A stretch of DNA of 64,000 bases from RECM01 sp047921215 (GTDB lineage: Bacteria > Bacteroidota > Rhodothermia > Balneolales > Cyclonatronaceae): assembly GCA_047921215.1 (NCBI GenBank), contig JBLRWO010000014.1:1-64000 (forward strand), in the 5' to 3' direction. Position numbers and translations under genes: made by a program. The notes below the pieces were generated by a model. It was given only the letters and a program-made list of their open reading frames with translations. It ran no database searches and was not told where the DNA came from. Shown here piece by piece: positions 7,933-17,600 of this stretch (position 1 is its first letter; every line of letters begins with the position of its first letter).

Positions 7933-10524
7933 TTGAAAAATATGTTATACACATCAAACGGTATGTTATCTCTACCTGCAGACGGAGTCGGTCCTGAATC
8001 CACTTTCTCCATAAATGACACTTTGACAAACGATTTGCCAACCCGACTGAGCCGGAAATATTCCGAAAACTGCTGCCGAATCGTGCGCTCGGCTACCATC
8101 AGCCTGGTCGCTGTAACAGTTCTTCTCCTTGCGTTCAGTACCGCTTCCGCACAATGGGAGAATCGCTATACCAAGCTCTCGGATTTCGGCCATCATGTGT
8201 ACCTGGAGCAGCATGAGCTTCCTGTATTAGGCCATGGACCAACGGATCCCGCACCGGCACCAAATGGCAGACACCTGGCCTTCGCAGCCCGAGGATGGTT
8301 GTGGCTGCTCGATCTGGAAACAGACAACGCAACCCGATTGACGCGAGGTGCCGGACTCGACTCCCGTCCGCGTTGGTCGCCTGATGGCAAACGGCTGGCT
8401 TTCGTGCGCGACAATGGACGTGATACGGCAATTATCGTTCTCGATCTGGCCAGTGGCAACGAGATGACAATAAATACGGAAGCCATCGAACTTGATCCCG
8501 AATTCTCCACTGATGGAGCGTGGTTGTACTATACATCCGGAGAGAGTGGTTCGCTGACTATCTGGCGCCATCACTTTGAATCGGGAGAAGTAGAACAGCT
8601 CACTGATTTGCGTCAGGTGGAGCGAAATGCGCGTAGTCTGGCAAATGGTGCGGGGCTACTATATCTGCATGGAAATGGTGCCTACAGAACGCTTCGGGTA
8701 AGAGATTTGGAATCTGGTGATGATGCTCCTCTCCCCCTCGGCCACACGTTGGTTTACCACCTCACCGCCGATACCCACCCCGTTCAGCGCCTTATTGTGT
8801 ACAGTGCCCCTATCGACAATGCATACCATCTTTGGACTTTGGACCTGGATGAACCGCGCGTGCAGCACCGGCTCACCGATGGAGACCCTTTTGCGATGAC
8901 ACCGGCTTTCAGTGCAGACGGAAAACACATATATTTCGTGGATCTTGATGAAAACCGTCAGTTTGCTCTGATGCGTATACCAACGTATGGCGGCTTGCCA
9001 GAACCGGTTACGATTTCAAATTGGGATCTCGGCGAAGCAAGCGGCACATTAAATGTAAACGTAACCGATGCAGCCGGGAATCCGGTTACGGCGCGGTTAG
9101 CTATCGTCCGTGAGGATGGCTATCCGGTGGCATTTCACGAAGACGCGACCTACTTCGATCCGCAATCGGGCCGGCACTATTTCTATCTGGAAGGCGAGGC
9201 GCAGTTCACGCTTCCAGCAGGCAACTACCAGGTTACTGCGGCACGCGGACCAATGGCTCCGCTGGCGGAATCGGGTGTTCAGATTGGGGATAATCCGGCA
9301 GAAGTGAGCCTTATTTTGACCCCTCTTTGGGATGCCGGTGCTGCAGGGTATGTATCTGCCGATCATCACGTGCACTTGAATGGCGACGGACATCACCGTT
9401 CTACCCACAAGGATGCACTGCGTTTAATGGAGGGAGAAGATTTAGACCTGCTTGCACCCATGTCATGGAACCGCTGGGAGCGCAGAATTGACGCCTCAAT
9501 TTTAGGCCTCGAAACGGTAGAAAATGGCCGGATAGTAGCGCAGAGCCAGGAGGTACGGTCTCATTTTCACGGACACGTTGGCCTGCTCGGCACAGACCAG
9601 GCTTACGTGCCCTGGTTTTGGGGGCCGAACAACCCAATGTTAGGCGATCCGGACCGGAGTAATGGCGAGGTTATGGACTTTGCCGAACGAACCGGGGCGT
9701 TCCCGACCTATGTTCATCCCATCGCGAATGACTCTGATCCGTTTACCCGCCTGGAAGACAATCCTATTCCCCTGGAGCTGGTCTCCGATGCGGTACTGAC
9801 CGATCGCTTCGGCCTGGAGCTGGTTTGCGTGTGGATGAGCCCACTCGGAAATACCCACCTGTGGTACCGCCTGCTCAACATCGGCCAACCAGTGGCCGCC
9901 ATGTCAGGAACCGACTCCTGGGTTGATTTCCATCGCACGATGGCAGCGGGCACCGGGCGTAATTATGTACGACTCGACGGAGCCGGATTCACCTCCGAAG
10001 CGGTGCTTGAAGCTGCTGCTGCAGGAAGAGGTTTTGTGACAACAGGTCCGGCATTAATGTTTGCTATTGGCGATGCGCAACCGGGCGATGTGATTTCAAG
10101 TGGCGGGCAAGAATGGACTGCAACACTCATAAGCACCACAGATATCGATGTGGTTGAGCTTGTAGTCAACGGTGTGGTAGTCGAGGAGTTACCGGGCATC
10201 AAAGCGGGAGAAACCCGTCACTATCTGGGCAGCGTGGATTTACCGGAAGGCGGTTGGGTTGCCATTCGTGCGTATGCCGGTGAACCTCAGGAAGACGCCT
10301 GGCCAACCATGCACGCAAGACCGTTTGCCCACAGTTCACCGGTTTGGATTGGTGCCATAGGCAGTACCGAAGCAACCGCACGATCTGCCGCCGCCGCCGA
10401 TTTGATTCGTGCCATTGATGCTGCCGAACAAACGATGCGAACAGCTTATGGCGAAATCGATATGACCCGGGTAATGACACGGTTTGAAGAAGCGCGGAAC
10501 CGTCTTACAGGTATGGTGAGATAA
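7933..10524 (+). CDS. Exported TolB-like propeller plus PHP-domain (CehA/McbA-like) metallohydrolase
   Basis: An 863-codon frame. A hydrophobic signal segment ending STASAQ lies near residue 70, unusually far in. The frame opens with TTG at 7933; ATG at 7942 or a later codon may be the true start. Residues about 90-360 are WD40/TolB-like blades (PRWSPDGKRLAFVRD, PAFSADGKHIYFVD). A carboxypeptidase-regulatory-like linker follows, then a PHP-type metal domain starting at DHHVH (residues about 477-481), with HFHGHVG, YVHPI and SGTDSW as further candidate metal ligands. CehA/McbA relatives hydrolyse carbamate or phosphoester bonds, but the natural substrate here is unknown. It follows the Gfo/Idh gene after 5 bases, suggesting a two-gene unit for an extracytoplasmic substrate. 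Confidence 0.82.
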   Translation: MKNMLYTSNGMLSLPADGVGPESTFSINDTLTNDLPTRLSRKYSENCCRIVRSATISLVAVTVLLLAFSTASAQWENRYTKLSDFGHHVYLEQHELPVLGHGPTDPAPAPNGRHLAFAARGWLWLLDLETDNATRLTRGAGLDSRPRWSPDGKRLAFVRDNGRDTAIIVLDLASGNEMTINTEAIELDPEFSTDGAWLYYTSGESGSLTIWRHHFESGEVEQLTDLRQVERNARSLANGAGLLYLHGNGAYRTLRVRDLESGDDAPLPLGHTLVYHLTADTHPVQRLIVYSAPIDNAYHLWTLDLDEPRVQHRLTDGDPFAMTPAFSADGKHIYFVDLDENRQFALMRIPTYGGLPEPVTISNWDLGEASGTLNVNVTDAAGNPVTARLAIVREDGYPVAFHEDATYFDPQSGRHYFYLEGEAQFTLPAGNYQVTAARGPMAPLAESGVQIGDNPAEVSLILTPLWDAGAAGYVSADHHVHLNGDGHHRSTHKDALRLMEGEDLDLLAPMSWNRWERRIDASILGLETVENGRIVAQSQEVRSHFHGHVGLLGTDQAYVPWFWGPNNPMLGDPDRSNGEVMDFAERTGAFPTYVHPIANDSDPFTRLEDNPIPLELVSDAVLTDRFGLELVCVWMSPLGNTHLWYRLLNIGQPVAAMSGTDSWVDFHRTMAAGTGRNYVRLDGAGFTSEAVLEAAAAGRGFVTTGPALMFAIGDAQPGDVISSGGQEWTATLISTTDIDVVELVVNGVVVEELPGIKAGETRHYLGSVDLPEGGWVAIRAYAGEPQEDAWPTMHARPFAHSSPVWIGAIGSTEATARSAAAADLIRAIDAAEQTMRTAYGEIDMTRVMTRFEEARNRLTGMVR

Positions 10525-10582
10525 GCGCCTTCATCATATCAATCTGGTGTCAGTCGGGTTTTTTTAGGAATATCTCTCGGGT

Positions 10583-10623
10583 ACCGGCCCTGATCCATAA
10601 CGGACGGGGTCGGTTTTTTTTTG
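10583..10623 (+). terminator. Rho-independent terminator after the PHP hydrolase gene
   Basis: An imperfect GC-rich stem (ACCGGCCCTG pairing with CGGGGTCGG) around a loop, followed directly by nine T residues. It lies about 60 bases after the stop codon at 10524. Confidence 0.65.
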
Positions 10624-10850
10624 ACTATCAAAATATGAGCCTTAAATATATCGCACACAGGGGCTAACTGTACAGTACACCCGGATATTTCACAGGGAAA
10701 TCAGATCATTATAGCTGTATGGCATATTTTTTCTGTTGTTTACAGATTTGGTTATGTTTTACATGATATTTAGTAGTAAAATTGCATAAAATTATACGCT
10801 TACATGATATCAGCTTTTCCTTTAAAGCGCCCAAAATAAGGTATGTAACG

Positions 10851-10943
10851 GGTTTTGCGCAGATAGTCCAACATTATGCGTGATTTGTCCGAGTTAGTGG
10901 CTGAACCGTTCATTATCCTTGCATAATCAACTTACGCAAAACC
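10851..10943. promoter_or_regulatory. Inverted repeat GGTTTTGCG/CGCAAAACC upstream of the first giant kinase
   Basis: GGTTTTGCG at 10851-10859 is matched by CGCAAAACC at 10935-10943, ending 7 bases before the ATG at 10951. The arms are perfect over 9 bases and 75 bases apart. It could be an operator pair or a 5'-leader structure; no function is shown. Confidence 0.3.
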
Positions 10944-10950
10944 TGCCCTC

Positions 10951-13900
10951 ATGCATCTGACAAAAAAACAAGTGGAAAAAGCCCGGAACGTGTACGACCT
11001 CTACTGGGACAGCTACCAAAAAGGAGATGTCGATACTTTTGCCTCCACGCTGCACGACAACTATGAGATGATCGGTACCTCCGAAAGTGAAATTTGCCAT
11101 AACAAGGCGAAGGGTATCGAATTTTTCAAAGGTCAGGCAGAAGAAGTGGTCGGTAAAGCGGAAATGAGAAACCGGCAGATTAACGCGATGCCGGTGGGCG
11201 ATCTGGTTCTTATCAATGAGATGTGCGACATCTTTGTGCTGGCGGGAACCGGGTGGGCTTTCTATTCAAAAATCCGGATTTCCACCTTTCTCCAGGAAAC
11301 CCCTTCAGGCTGGAAAGTGGTTCAGCAGCACGGATCCCTGCCCGACATGAGGGTACAGGAAGGCGAAACCCTCGCCATCGACAAAATCAGCCGTGAGAAT
11401 GTTGAACTGCGCGATGCGGTCAAAAGACGAACGGTGGAACTGGAAGTCAAAAACCGTGAACTGGAGATCGAGGCTGCCCTGGAGCGGGTGCGTGCCCGGG
11501 CCATGGCCATGCATAAGAGTAACGAACTGAATGAGGTGGTCTCTGTTCTTTTCGAAAAATTAAAAGAACTGCAAATACCATTTACAGCTGTTGGCATCGC
11601 AACCGGCATCGAGGGTTCTAAAGACCTGAATGCTTTTGTCTGTGGTCATAATGAGGCCGGCCTGGTCATCACCAACTATCGACTACCGTATTTTGATAAT
11701 CCGATTCCGAAGGATCTATACGGCGCCCTTGAAAAGCAATTGGATTTTTATGTGGGTCATTATTCAAAAGAAGAAAAAGATGCTTTCTATGAATACGTGA
11801 TTGAACATACTGCTGAATTCAGGCATTTGCCCGAGGACATCAAGCGCATGATATTCGAAAGTCCGACCTATACCATTTCCATGGTCGCGGTTAAGAATGC
11901 GGTTTTTAATATCAATGATTTTGAAGGGAAGATATTAGCTGAGCATGAAGTTGATATCATCAAGCGTTTTGCAAATGTTTTCGATCAGGCCTACACCCGC
12001 TTCCTCGACCTTCAAAAAGCCGAAGCTCAAACGCGTGAAGCGCAGATCGAGGCAGCTTTGGAGAGAGTGAGAAGCCGTACCATGGCTATGCAGAGCAGTG
12101 ATGAGCTTGGTGCAGTGGCTGCTGAACTGTTTGCTCAAATGAATCAGCTGGTGACCAATCTGTGGACCTGCGGGTTTGTTCTATGTGAAAAGGACCGCAA
12201 TGAAGACGAATGGTGGCTTAGTATGGACGGAGACTTTACCCGCGGTTTTTTTCTGCCCAACATAGGTGATTATGCTCATGCTACACTATATGAAGGATGG
12301 TTAAAGGGACATGAATCAAGTGCAGTGCAATTGGAAGGTGATTCGCTTCAGCAGCATTACGACTGGCTGATGGATATTCCCGTTTCACGCGCAATTTTTG
12401 AAGAGATGGATGCAGCCGGCCTTGCCCGACCCGATTGGCAAAAACTGCATGCGGCTTATTTTTCAAAGGGATATCTGGTACTAATTACAAGGGAACCCTG
12501 TTCCGATGAATATATATTCAACCGCTTCGCCCAGGTATTCGATCTTACCTTTACACGTTTTCTCGACCTCCAAAAAGCCGAAGCACAGGCAAGGGAAGCA
12601 CAGATTGAACTCTCCATGCAGCGCATCCGCGCGCAGGTAACCGCTATGCAGGAATCATCGGAACTGCTCGATATTGTGGTGACCATGCGGACGGAGTTTG
12701 TGAATCTGGGCCACGAAGCCCACTATTTCTGGCACATGCGCTGGCTGCCGGAACACTATAAAAAGGCGATGACCTCCGGCGATGGCACCCGCATTGGTAT
12801 GGTGATGACTCTGCCCCGCCACATCCACGGAGATATTGAGCCTGTTGCCGAGTGGGAAAAAAGCGGCGAACCCACGTACATACTGGCCATGGACGTGGAT
12901 ACAGCCGTTGAGTACGTACACAAAATGATCACCCTGGGCGATTTTGAACAGGTGGACCCTCAGGCGCCGAGCCTGGATGATATCCGCCATATAGGCGGCC
13001 TCACATTTGTCATGGCACGTACCACCCACGGTGAAATCGGTTACAGCCTGCCCGGCGTGGTGCCTGATCCGCCGAAGGATGCGGTTGATACCCTGGTCCG
13101 GTTTGCGGGCGTTTTCGATCTGGCCTACAAACGGTTTGAAGACCTTAAATACGCCGAACGTCAGCACCGTGAGGCACAAATTGAACTGGCCCTTGAGCGG
13201 GTGCGGGCCCGCACCATGGCCATGCAGCACTCCGATGAACTGGCCGATGCTTCCCGTGTGCTGGATGAGCAGGTCCGTGCTTTGGGCATTGAAACCTGGG
13301 GGTGCGCCTTTCATATCTATGCCGATAATGCCGATGGCGATTATGAATGGTTCAGTAGTGCGAACGGGAACCTGCCTTTCTACAAAACTCCCCGGGAGAA
13401 TTTCTTTTTGCGCTTCTATGAAAAAGGGCAGCGTGGCGAGACATTCCATATCGAAGAATTTGCCGGTGATGGTTGCAAAGCGCACTACGACTTTTTGAAA
13501 ACCCTTCCCGTAGCCGGTGACGCACTCAAAGCCCTGGAGGAATCGGGTATCCCGCTGCCGGACTATCAGATTGACCATATCGCATTCTTCAGCCATGGGT
13601 ATATCCTTTTCATCACGTATGAACATGTTCCGGAAGCCCACGAAATATTCCACCGCTTTGCCAGGGTGTTTGAACAAACCTACACACGGTTTATCGATTT
13701 ACAGAAACTGGAAGAACAGGCATTACGGGCAGAAAAAGACCTGATTGCCATAAAGGCAGCCAGGCATAAAGCGGAAGAAGCGCTTACCGAACTCAAAGCC
13801 ACCCAGGAACAGCTCGTGCAGCAGGAAAAACTTGCCTCCCTCGGCCAGCTCACGGCCGGAATTGCCCATGAGATCAAAAATCCCCTCAACTTCGTGAACA

Positions 13901-14619
13901 ACTTTTCGGATGTAAGCCTGGAAATGATCGACGAAGCCCTTGAGGAGCTCGGCAAATCCAGCCAGGATGATCATACCTCCGAAACCGCCGCCATCCTGGC
14001 CGACATCAAATCGAACCTGTCAAAAATCCACGAGCACGGCTCCCGCGCCGACAGTATCGTGAAAGCCATGCTTATGCACTCACGTGGCGGAGACGGCAAG
14101 ATGGAACCCGTCAATCTGAACGAACTGGTAAAAGAGTACGTAAACCTCTCCTACCACGGCATGCGGGCGGGCAAAGATCCGATCGAAGTCGATATCGACC
14201 TGCACCTGGATGAATCCATCGGCGAAGTCCCCCTCATTGCCGAAGACTTCTCCCGGGTCATCCTGAACCTGTGTACAAACGCCTTCGACGCCTGTGCCCA
14301 AAGAGGCTCCTTCGAGAGTCTGCCGCAAAGCGGCAGTCCTCGAAGAGTGCCTCCCTATACCCCCCGCATCACCATCCGCACCGGAAAAACCAACGGCACC
14401 ATCACCATCGATATAGAAGACAACGGCCCGGGCATCCCCGACGACATCAAAGACAAAATCCTGCAACCCTTCTTCACCACCAAAAAAGGAACCCAAGGCA
14501 CCGGCCTCGGCCTGAGCATCACCAACGACATCATCAAAGCACATGGTGGAAGAATGGATGTAAAAAGTACGCCCGGTGTAAAAACCACCTTTACCATTTA
14601 CCTGGAAAAAAGCCTTTAG
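10951..14619 (+). CDS. Giant soluble histidine kinase 1: SnoaL-like head plus four GAF-like modules
   Basis: 1222 residues with no signal peptide or membrane segment, so cytoplasmic. Residues about 5-135 resemble a SnoaL/NTF2-like ligand pocket. Four tandem modules then begin near residues 174, 367, 553 and 745. Each opens with an ALERVRARxMAM helix and ends with a FARVFxxxYTRFLDLQKAE helix. I read them as diverged GAF-like sensor domains joined by coiled-coil linkers; this is inference. The kinase core follows: an EQLVQQEKLASLGQLT dimer helix, phospho-His near H973 in GIAHEIKNPLNF, then HATPase_c with NAFDA, EDNGPGIP and GTGLGLSI. A palindromic element is embedded in frame after NAFDA. No response regulator is adjacent. 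The second kinase starts 1 base after this stop. Confidence 0.88.
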   Translation: MHLTKKQVEKARNVYDLYWDSYQKGDVDTFASTLHDNYEMIGTSESEICHNKAKGIEFFKGQAEEVVGKAEMRNRQINAMPVGDLVLINEMCDIFVLAGTGWAFYSKIRISTFLQETPSGWKVVQQHGSLPDMRVQEGETLAIDKISRENVELRDAVKRRTVELEVKNRELEIEAALERVRARAMAMHKSNELNEVVSVLFEKLKELQIPFTAVGIATGIEGSKDLNAFVCGHNEAGLVITNYRLPYFDNPIPKDLYGALEKQLDFYVGHYSKEEKDAFYEYVIEHTAEFRHLPEDIKRMIFESPTYTISMVAVKNAVFNINDFEGKILAEHEVDIIKRFANVFDQAYTRFLDLQKAEAQTREAQIEAALERVRSRTMAMQSSDELGAVAAELFAQMNQLVTNLWTCGFVLCEKDRNEDEWWLSMDGDFTRGFFLPNIGDYAHATLYEGWLKGHESSAVQLEGDSLQQHYDWLMDIPVSRAIFEEMDAAGLARPDWQKLHAAYFSKGYLVLITREPCSDEYIFNRFAQVFDLTFTRFLDLQKAEAQAREAQIELSMQRIRAQVTAMQESSELLDIVVTMRTEFVNLGHEAHYFWHMRWLPEHYKKAMTSGDGTRIGMVMTLPRHIHGDIEPVAEWEKSGEPTYILAMDVDTAVEYVHKMITLGDFEQVDPQAPSLDDIRHIGGLTFVMARTTHGEIGYSLPGVVPDPPKDAVDTLVRFAGVFDLAYKRFEDLKYAERQHREAQIELALERVRARTMAMQHSDELADASRVLDEQVRALGIETWGCAFHIYADNADGDYEWFSSANGNLPFYKTPRENFFLRFYEKGQRGETFHIEEFAGDGCKAHYDFLKTLPVAGDALKALEESGIPLPDYQIDHIAFFSHGYILFITYEHVPEAHEIFHRFARVFEQTYTRFIDLQKLEEQALRAEKDLIAIKAARHKAEEALTELKATQEQLVQQEKLASLGQLTAGIAHEIKNPLNFVNNFSDVSLEMIDEALEELGKSSQDDHTSETAAILADIKSNLSKIHEHGSRADSIVKAMLMHSRGGDGKMEPVNLNELVKEYVNLSYHGMRAGKDPIEVDIDLHLDESIGEVPLIAEDFSRVILNLCTNAFDACAQRGSFESLPQSGSPRRVPPYTPRITIRTGKTNGTITIDIEDNGPGIPDDIKDKILQPFFTTKKGTQGTGLGLSITNDIIKAHGGRMDVKSTPGVKTTFTIYLEKSL
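14303..14353. repeat. In-frame palindromic element inside the ATPase domain of kinase 1
   Basis: A near-perfect hairpin of about 24-base arms around an AAA loop (14327-14329). GAGGC, TTCGAG and CTGCCGC on the left pair with GCGGCAG, CTCGAA and GCCTC on the right. It is translated in frame as part of the kinase. The same loop in the third kinase is 13 residues shorter and lacks it, so it behaves like an inserted element. Confidence 0.8.
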
Positions 14620-14620
14620 C

Positions 14621-17600
14621 ATGGATCCCAAAAAGAAAAAAAACCTGGAGAAGACCTACGAACGCATTATAAATGTGGGCCTGTGCATCGTACCGTATGA
14701 AGATCTGTCCGGTCTCGTTGCCCCTGAACTGATGCTGTTCGGCACTACCAAAGATGAAAAGGTTTTCTCATTCCGTGAACTGGATTCGATGTTTAAATCC
14801 CAGTATGAGCAAATGACCGGATTTGTGCCCTCACTTGATCGCAAACGGCTTTTCACCCGATTTTCGAACGATGGAAACAACGCTTTTATCACCGAAGAAG
14901 TGACCCTTACCATCACCTCGCCCGAAGAAGTGAACACCATCTTAATCAGGTGCAGCTGCGTGATGGAATACATAGACAACCAGTGGAAACTCACCCACTG
15001 GCACGCTTCCACCCCTGTTGAAACGGAAAATGACCACTGGCACATGGAGGAGTGGAAACGGGAAAAAGAGAAGCTTCAGCAGCTTGTTGATCAGCAGACG
15101 GCCGATCTTCAGGTAAAAAACCGGGAGCTGGCAATTGAAGCCGCCATCGAACGGGTACGGGCCGTGGCCATGGGCATGACCAAACCGGAAGACATGCTTA
15201 AGGTTTGCCGCGTCATTTCAGACCAGCTTCAGCAATTCGGCGTGGAGCATATCCGAAATGTGCAGACGGCGATCATCAACGAAGAGAAAGGCACCTATCA
15301 CAACTACCAGTACTTCACTCCTTACGATAAAGAATCCTTTGAAATAACGGAGTGCGACAGGAATCCGGTTGTGCAAGCGATGATTGACCGCATGCTGGAA
15401 TCGCCGGATGCCTTTTTCACCACACAGTTAACCGGAGAGGAGCTGGCAACCTTCCGGGCATACCGCAAACAGGAAAACCAGATCCCCGATCCCCTTCTCG
15501 ATGACACCGAATCCGCCGATGGACATTTTTTCTCCATCGGTCCCGGCGGGCTGGGAATCACTCTTTACCGTCCGCTGAATGAGGAAGGGCTGAAGATCTT
15601 CAAGCGGTTTCACACCGTGTTTTCGCTGGCCTACCGCCGGTTCCGGGATATTGAAAAGGCGGAAGCCCAGGCAAGAGAGTCAGAAATTCAGCTAGCGCTG
15701 GAGCGGGTGAGAGCCAGAAGTATGGCCATGCATCAAAGTGATGAGCTGGCCGACCTTTCCCTGGAACTGGTTAAGCAGGTTCATGCACTGGGCATCGATA
15801 CCTGGTTCTGTGCATTTAACATCTACGATGATCATCCGGAAGGATCGATTGAATGGGGCAGTAACGGCCAGGGGACGTTTCCCAGGTACAGAACGCCAAG
15901 AGAAGGAGTCTTTCTGGACTATTATGAGGCCGGCCAGCGGGGAGAAACACTCCTGATCAATGAGATCGGGGAGGATGAATGTCCCGCTCACTATGACTAT
16001 TTATGCAGCCTGCCGGGTGTGGGTGAGCAGCTTCTTCAAATGAAAGATGCGGGTATTCCATTTCCGGCGTACCAGATCGATCATGTGGCCTTCTTTAAGT
16101 ATGGATATATCCTCTTCATCACCTTTGAACCGGTCCCTGAGGCCCATGATATCTTTAAACGATTTGCCAAAGTGTTCCTGCAGACGTATACCCGTTTTCT
16201 GGATCTGCAAAAATCGGAAAAACAGGCGCGTGAAGCCAAGATCGAAGCGGCACTGGAACGTGTAAGAGCACGATCAATGGGAATGCACAAAAGTGATGAT
16301 CTGATCAAGGTCGTTAGGGAAATAGGCCAGGGAATCCAGGAACTGGGTATTCAAATCGATAATTCCCAAATTTTTACTGACTACTCATACGATCCAAAAG
16401 ATGGCTTGAATACCTGGACTGATGTTCCGGGCCAAAATTACCTGGAGAAATTTCATATCCCGTATATCAACCATCGCACCACAAAGAATTTTTACTCAGC
16501 GCTTAACAAAGGGCTTAATTTTTTCAGTGACAATTTTTCAAAGTCTGAAAAAGACAGTTATTTCGAATCTTTGTTCAAATACTCTGATTTGAAAAATGTC
16601 CCTCAAGAAAGAAAAGATCTGATCCTCTCTACACCGGGCTGGTCACGGTTCACTGTGATATTAGAAGGACCCAGTCTGCATTTTGGCCGATACATACTTG
16701 AAGAAGAGTTTACAATTGAAGAGAAAGAAATTTTTAAACGTTTTGGAAAGGTTTTTGGGCAAGCCTACACCCGGTTTATGGATCTTCAAAAAGCAGAGGA
16801 GCAGGCCAAAGAAGCACAGGTTGAGGCTGCTTTGGAAAGGTTACGATCCCGTTCACTGGCGATGCACAAAACCGATGAACTGCAGGACGTAGTGCGGGTG
16901 GTTGCTGAAGAATTAAAGAACACCGGCGTGATTCTTGATACAGGCGGGGCCGTTATATGCACCTATTTTCAGAACTCCAAAGATGTGATACACTGGACTG
17001 CAACCGATGACCCGGCTCATCCTTCCGTACCCTACCTGTTGCAGTATTTTGAAGATGAACTGTTCGATGAAGCATGGGAATCCAAAAGCCGGGGAGACGA
17101 CTATTTTGCGAAAGTATTTTCCTTTGACGTCAAAAACGCATTCTTCAGTCATGCCTTTGAGCATTCCGATTACCGGCAGCTACCCGATGAGTACAAAAAG
17201 ATCATTTTAGAGAGCAAAAACCATGGCCTTGCCTGGGCCTGGGCCGAAAACTCGGCCATTATGATCCCCTCCATCCAGGGTGATCTGCCTTCAGAAGAAG
17301 AAAGGAAAATACTGATCCGCTTTGCAAAAGTTTTTGAGCAGTCCTTTATCCGTTTTCTTGATCTCCAAAAAGCTGAAGCTCAGACAAAAGAGGCAAACAT
17401 ACAGCTGGCATTGGAAAGAGTAAGGGCCAAGACCATGGCCATGAAAACCCAGAATGACCTTTTGGGTGTAATTGAATTATTTGGTGAACAACTGATTGCG
17501 GTAGGGCTAAAGTTTGGCCTGGTTACCTTTATAGAAGGACCCATAACAAAAACCAGGGACTGGGATTTATGGAGCTATACACCGGAAGCAGGAACTCCAA

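Larger units (their letters stand above)
10525..10950. other. Intergenic region before the kinase array
   Basis: 426 bases with no convincing gene. It contains an intrinsic terminator for the upstream unit, an AT-rich stretch, a direct repeat of TTACATGATAT (about 10757 and 10800) and an inverted repeat just before the first kinase. The kinase promoter probably lies here, but I cannot place it. Confidence 0.6.

Noticed and set aside
12655..13677. 340-codon antisense frame within kinase 1
   Set aside because: It overlaps well-supported sensory modules; its length is explained by codon bias in the sense gene.
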